A stretch of DNA of 7,516 bases from contig CAJXFN010000069.1 in NCBI GenBank assembly GCA_913052655.1, forward strand, positions 1 to 7,516, in the 5' to 3' direction. The position numbers and the translations under genes were made by a program. Positions 7,290 through 7,516 of this stretch are shown one piece after another. Under the pieces are notes generated by a model that saw only the letters and a list, made by a program, of their open reading frames with translations, had not been told where the DNA came from and did no database searches. This DNA comes from an uncultured Flavobacteriales bacterium (GTDB taxonomy: Bacteria; Bacteroidota; Bacteroidia; Flavobacteriales; BACL11). Every line of letters starts with the position of its first letter. Position 1 is the first letter of the stretch.

Positions 7290-7516
7290 TTTGTTTTATC
7301 TCCTTCATCATTTTAATGTACCAATCTTGATTGGTGTCAAAAGGTTTACCTCCTTTAATTCTGTCAAATTTAATGCAATTTAGTTTATTTTTTTTGTCTT
7401 CATCCCAACCTACAACACCGCTGATCCCGTTAATTGCACTGATTACAGCATAATCAGCTAGCTCAAAAATCAAATCTAAATCTTTATGATTTGCTTTTGA
7501 TGATCGTGAAAAATAT
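7279..7516 (-). CDS. 6-phosphofructokinase family protein, C-terminal fragment (5' end outside window)
   Basis: Only the last 78 codons are present; the frame is open to the window edge at 7516 and ends with TAA at 7281-7279. I read YFSRSSKANHKDLDLIFELA, then DYAVISAINGISGVVG, WDEDKKNKL, and FDRIKGGKPFDTNQDWY near the C-terminus. The pattern of an ADxAV...A..G.SGVVG..ED helix-turn followed by RIKGGKPFD resembles, from memory, the C-terminal end of the mixed PPi/ATP-dependent phosphofructokinase group (PFK_XF0274-like). These enzymes phosphorylate fructose 6-phosphate to fructose 1,6-bisphosphate. All phosphodonor and catalytic motifs lie outside the window, so I cannot tell ATP from pyrophosphate use. 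The first in-window TTG or ATG is not the true start, because the open frame and family-like sequence continue upstream. The gene overlaps mfd by 11 nt and carries the mfd ribosome binding site, so the two are probably co-transcribed and translationally coupled. Confidence 0.65.
   Translation of the reverse strand, partial: YFSRSSKANHKDLDLIFELADYAVISAINGISGVVGWDEDKKNKLNCIKFDRIKGGKPFDTNQDWYIKMMKEIKQIEK
7299..7305 (-). promoter_or_regulatory. AAGGAGA ribosome binding site deciding the TTG start of mfd
   Basis: AAGGAGA is read on the minus strand within the Lys-Glu-Ile codons of the upstream phosphofructokinase gene. Nine bases separate it from the TTG at 7289-7287, which is within the functional range. 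No ATG or GTG start is visible nearby, so this site is the main support for the TTG. The purH, mreC and mreD starts have no such sequence, as expected for Bacteroidota, where Shine-Dalgarno sites are uncommon. Confidence 0.65.

Noticed and set aside
7279..7473. Independent small 64-residue gene at the right end
   Set aside because: The same frame continues open to the window edge with phosphofructokinase-like sequence, so this is the end of a larger gene and not a separate small protein.

Overview
The window is a compact, AT-rich (roughly 70% A+T by eye) stretch of a bacterial chromosome. All recognisable genes lie on the minus strand, so transcription runs from high to low coordinates. The protein variants point to Bacteroidota, most likely Flavobacteriia. 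PurH carries KHNNACG where most bacteria have KHTNPCG. Mfd has the YRRSYQIEETDN stretch near residue 87. MreB begins MGFFDF and continues into AIDLGTANTLIIHNDKVVVD. The order purH-mreB-mreC-mreD is a familiar Bacteroidota arrangement. The lineage is an inference from remembered families, not from a search.

Layout in the direction of transcription: the window opens inside the C-terminal end of a 6-phosphofructokinase-family gene (7516 to 7279). This overlaps by 11 nt the TTG start of mfd, the transcription-repair coupling factor (7289 to 3951). A 98-nt spacer follows, the only notable intergenic gap, holding a weak promoter candidate and an imperfect inverted repeat. Then come purH (3852 to 2332), mreB (2319 to 1297), mreC (1287 to 511) and mreD (509 running off the window at 1). 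The last four are separated by 12, 9 and 1 nt. They look like one transcription unit that probably continues beyond the window towards mrdA (PBP2) and rodA. No stretch over 300 bases lacks a gene.

Functionally the window joins three housekeeping themes. One is glycolysis (phosphofructokinase) together with DNA repair at stalled RNA polymerase (Mfd). The second is the last two steps of de novo IMP synthesis (PurH). The third is the elongasome scaffold: the MreB actin filament, the periplasmic organiser MreC and the membrane protein MreD, which direct lateral peptidoglycan synthesis.

I found no mobile element, CRISPR array, RNA gene, defence system or unknown gene. I do not think the window contains an undescribed system. 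The observations worth a second look concern translation initiation: a TTG-started mfd with a strong Shine-Dalgarno sequence inside the upstream gene, an oddly close AAGGAG before mreB, and in-frame stop codons just upstream of every start.
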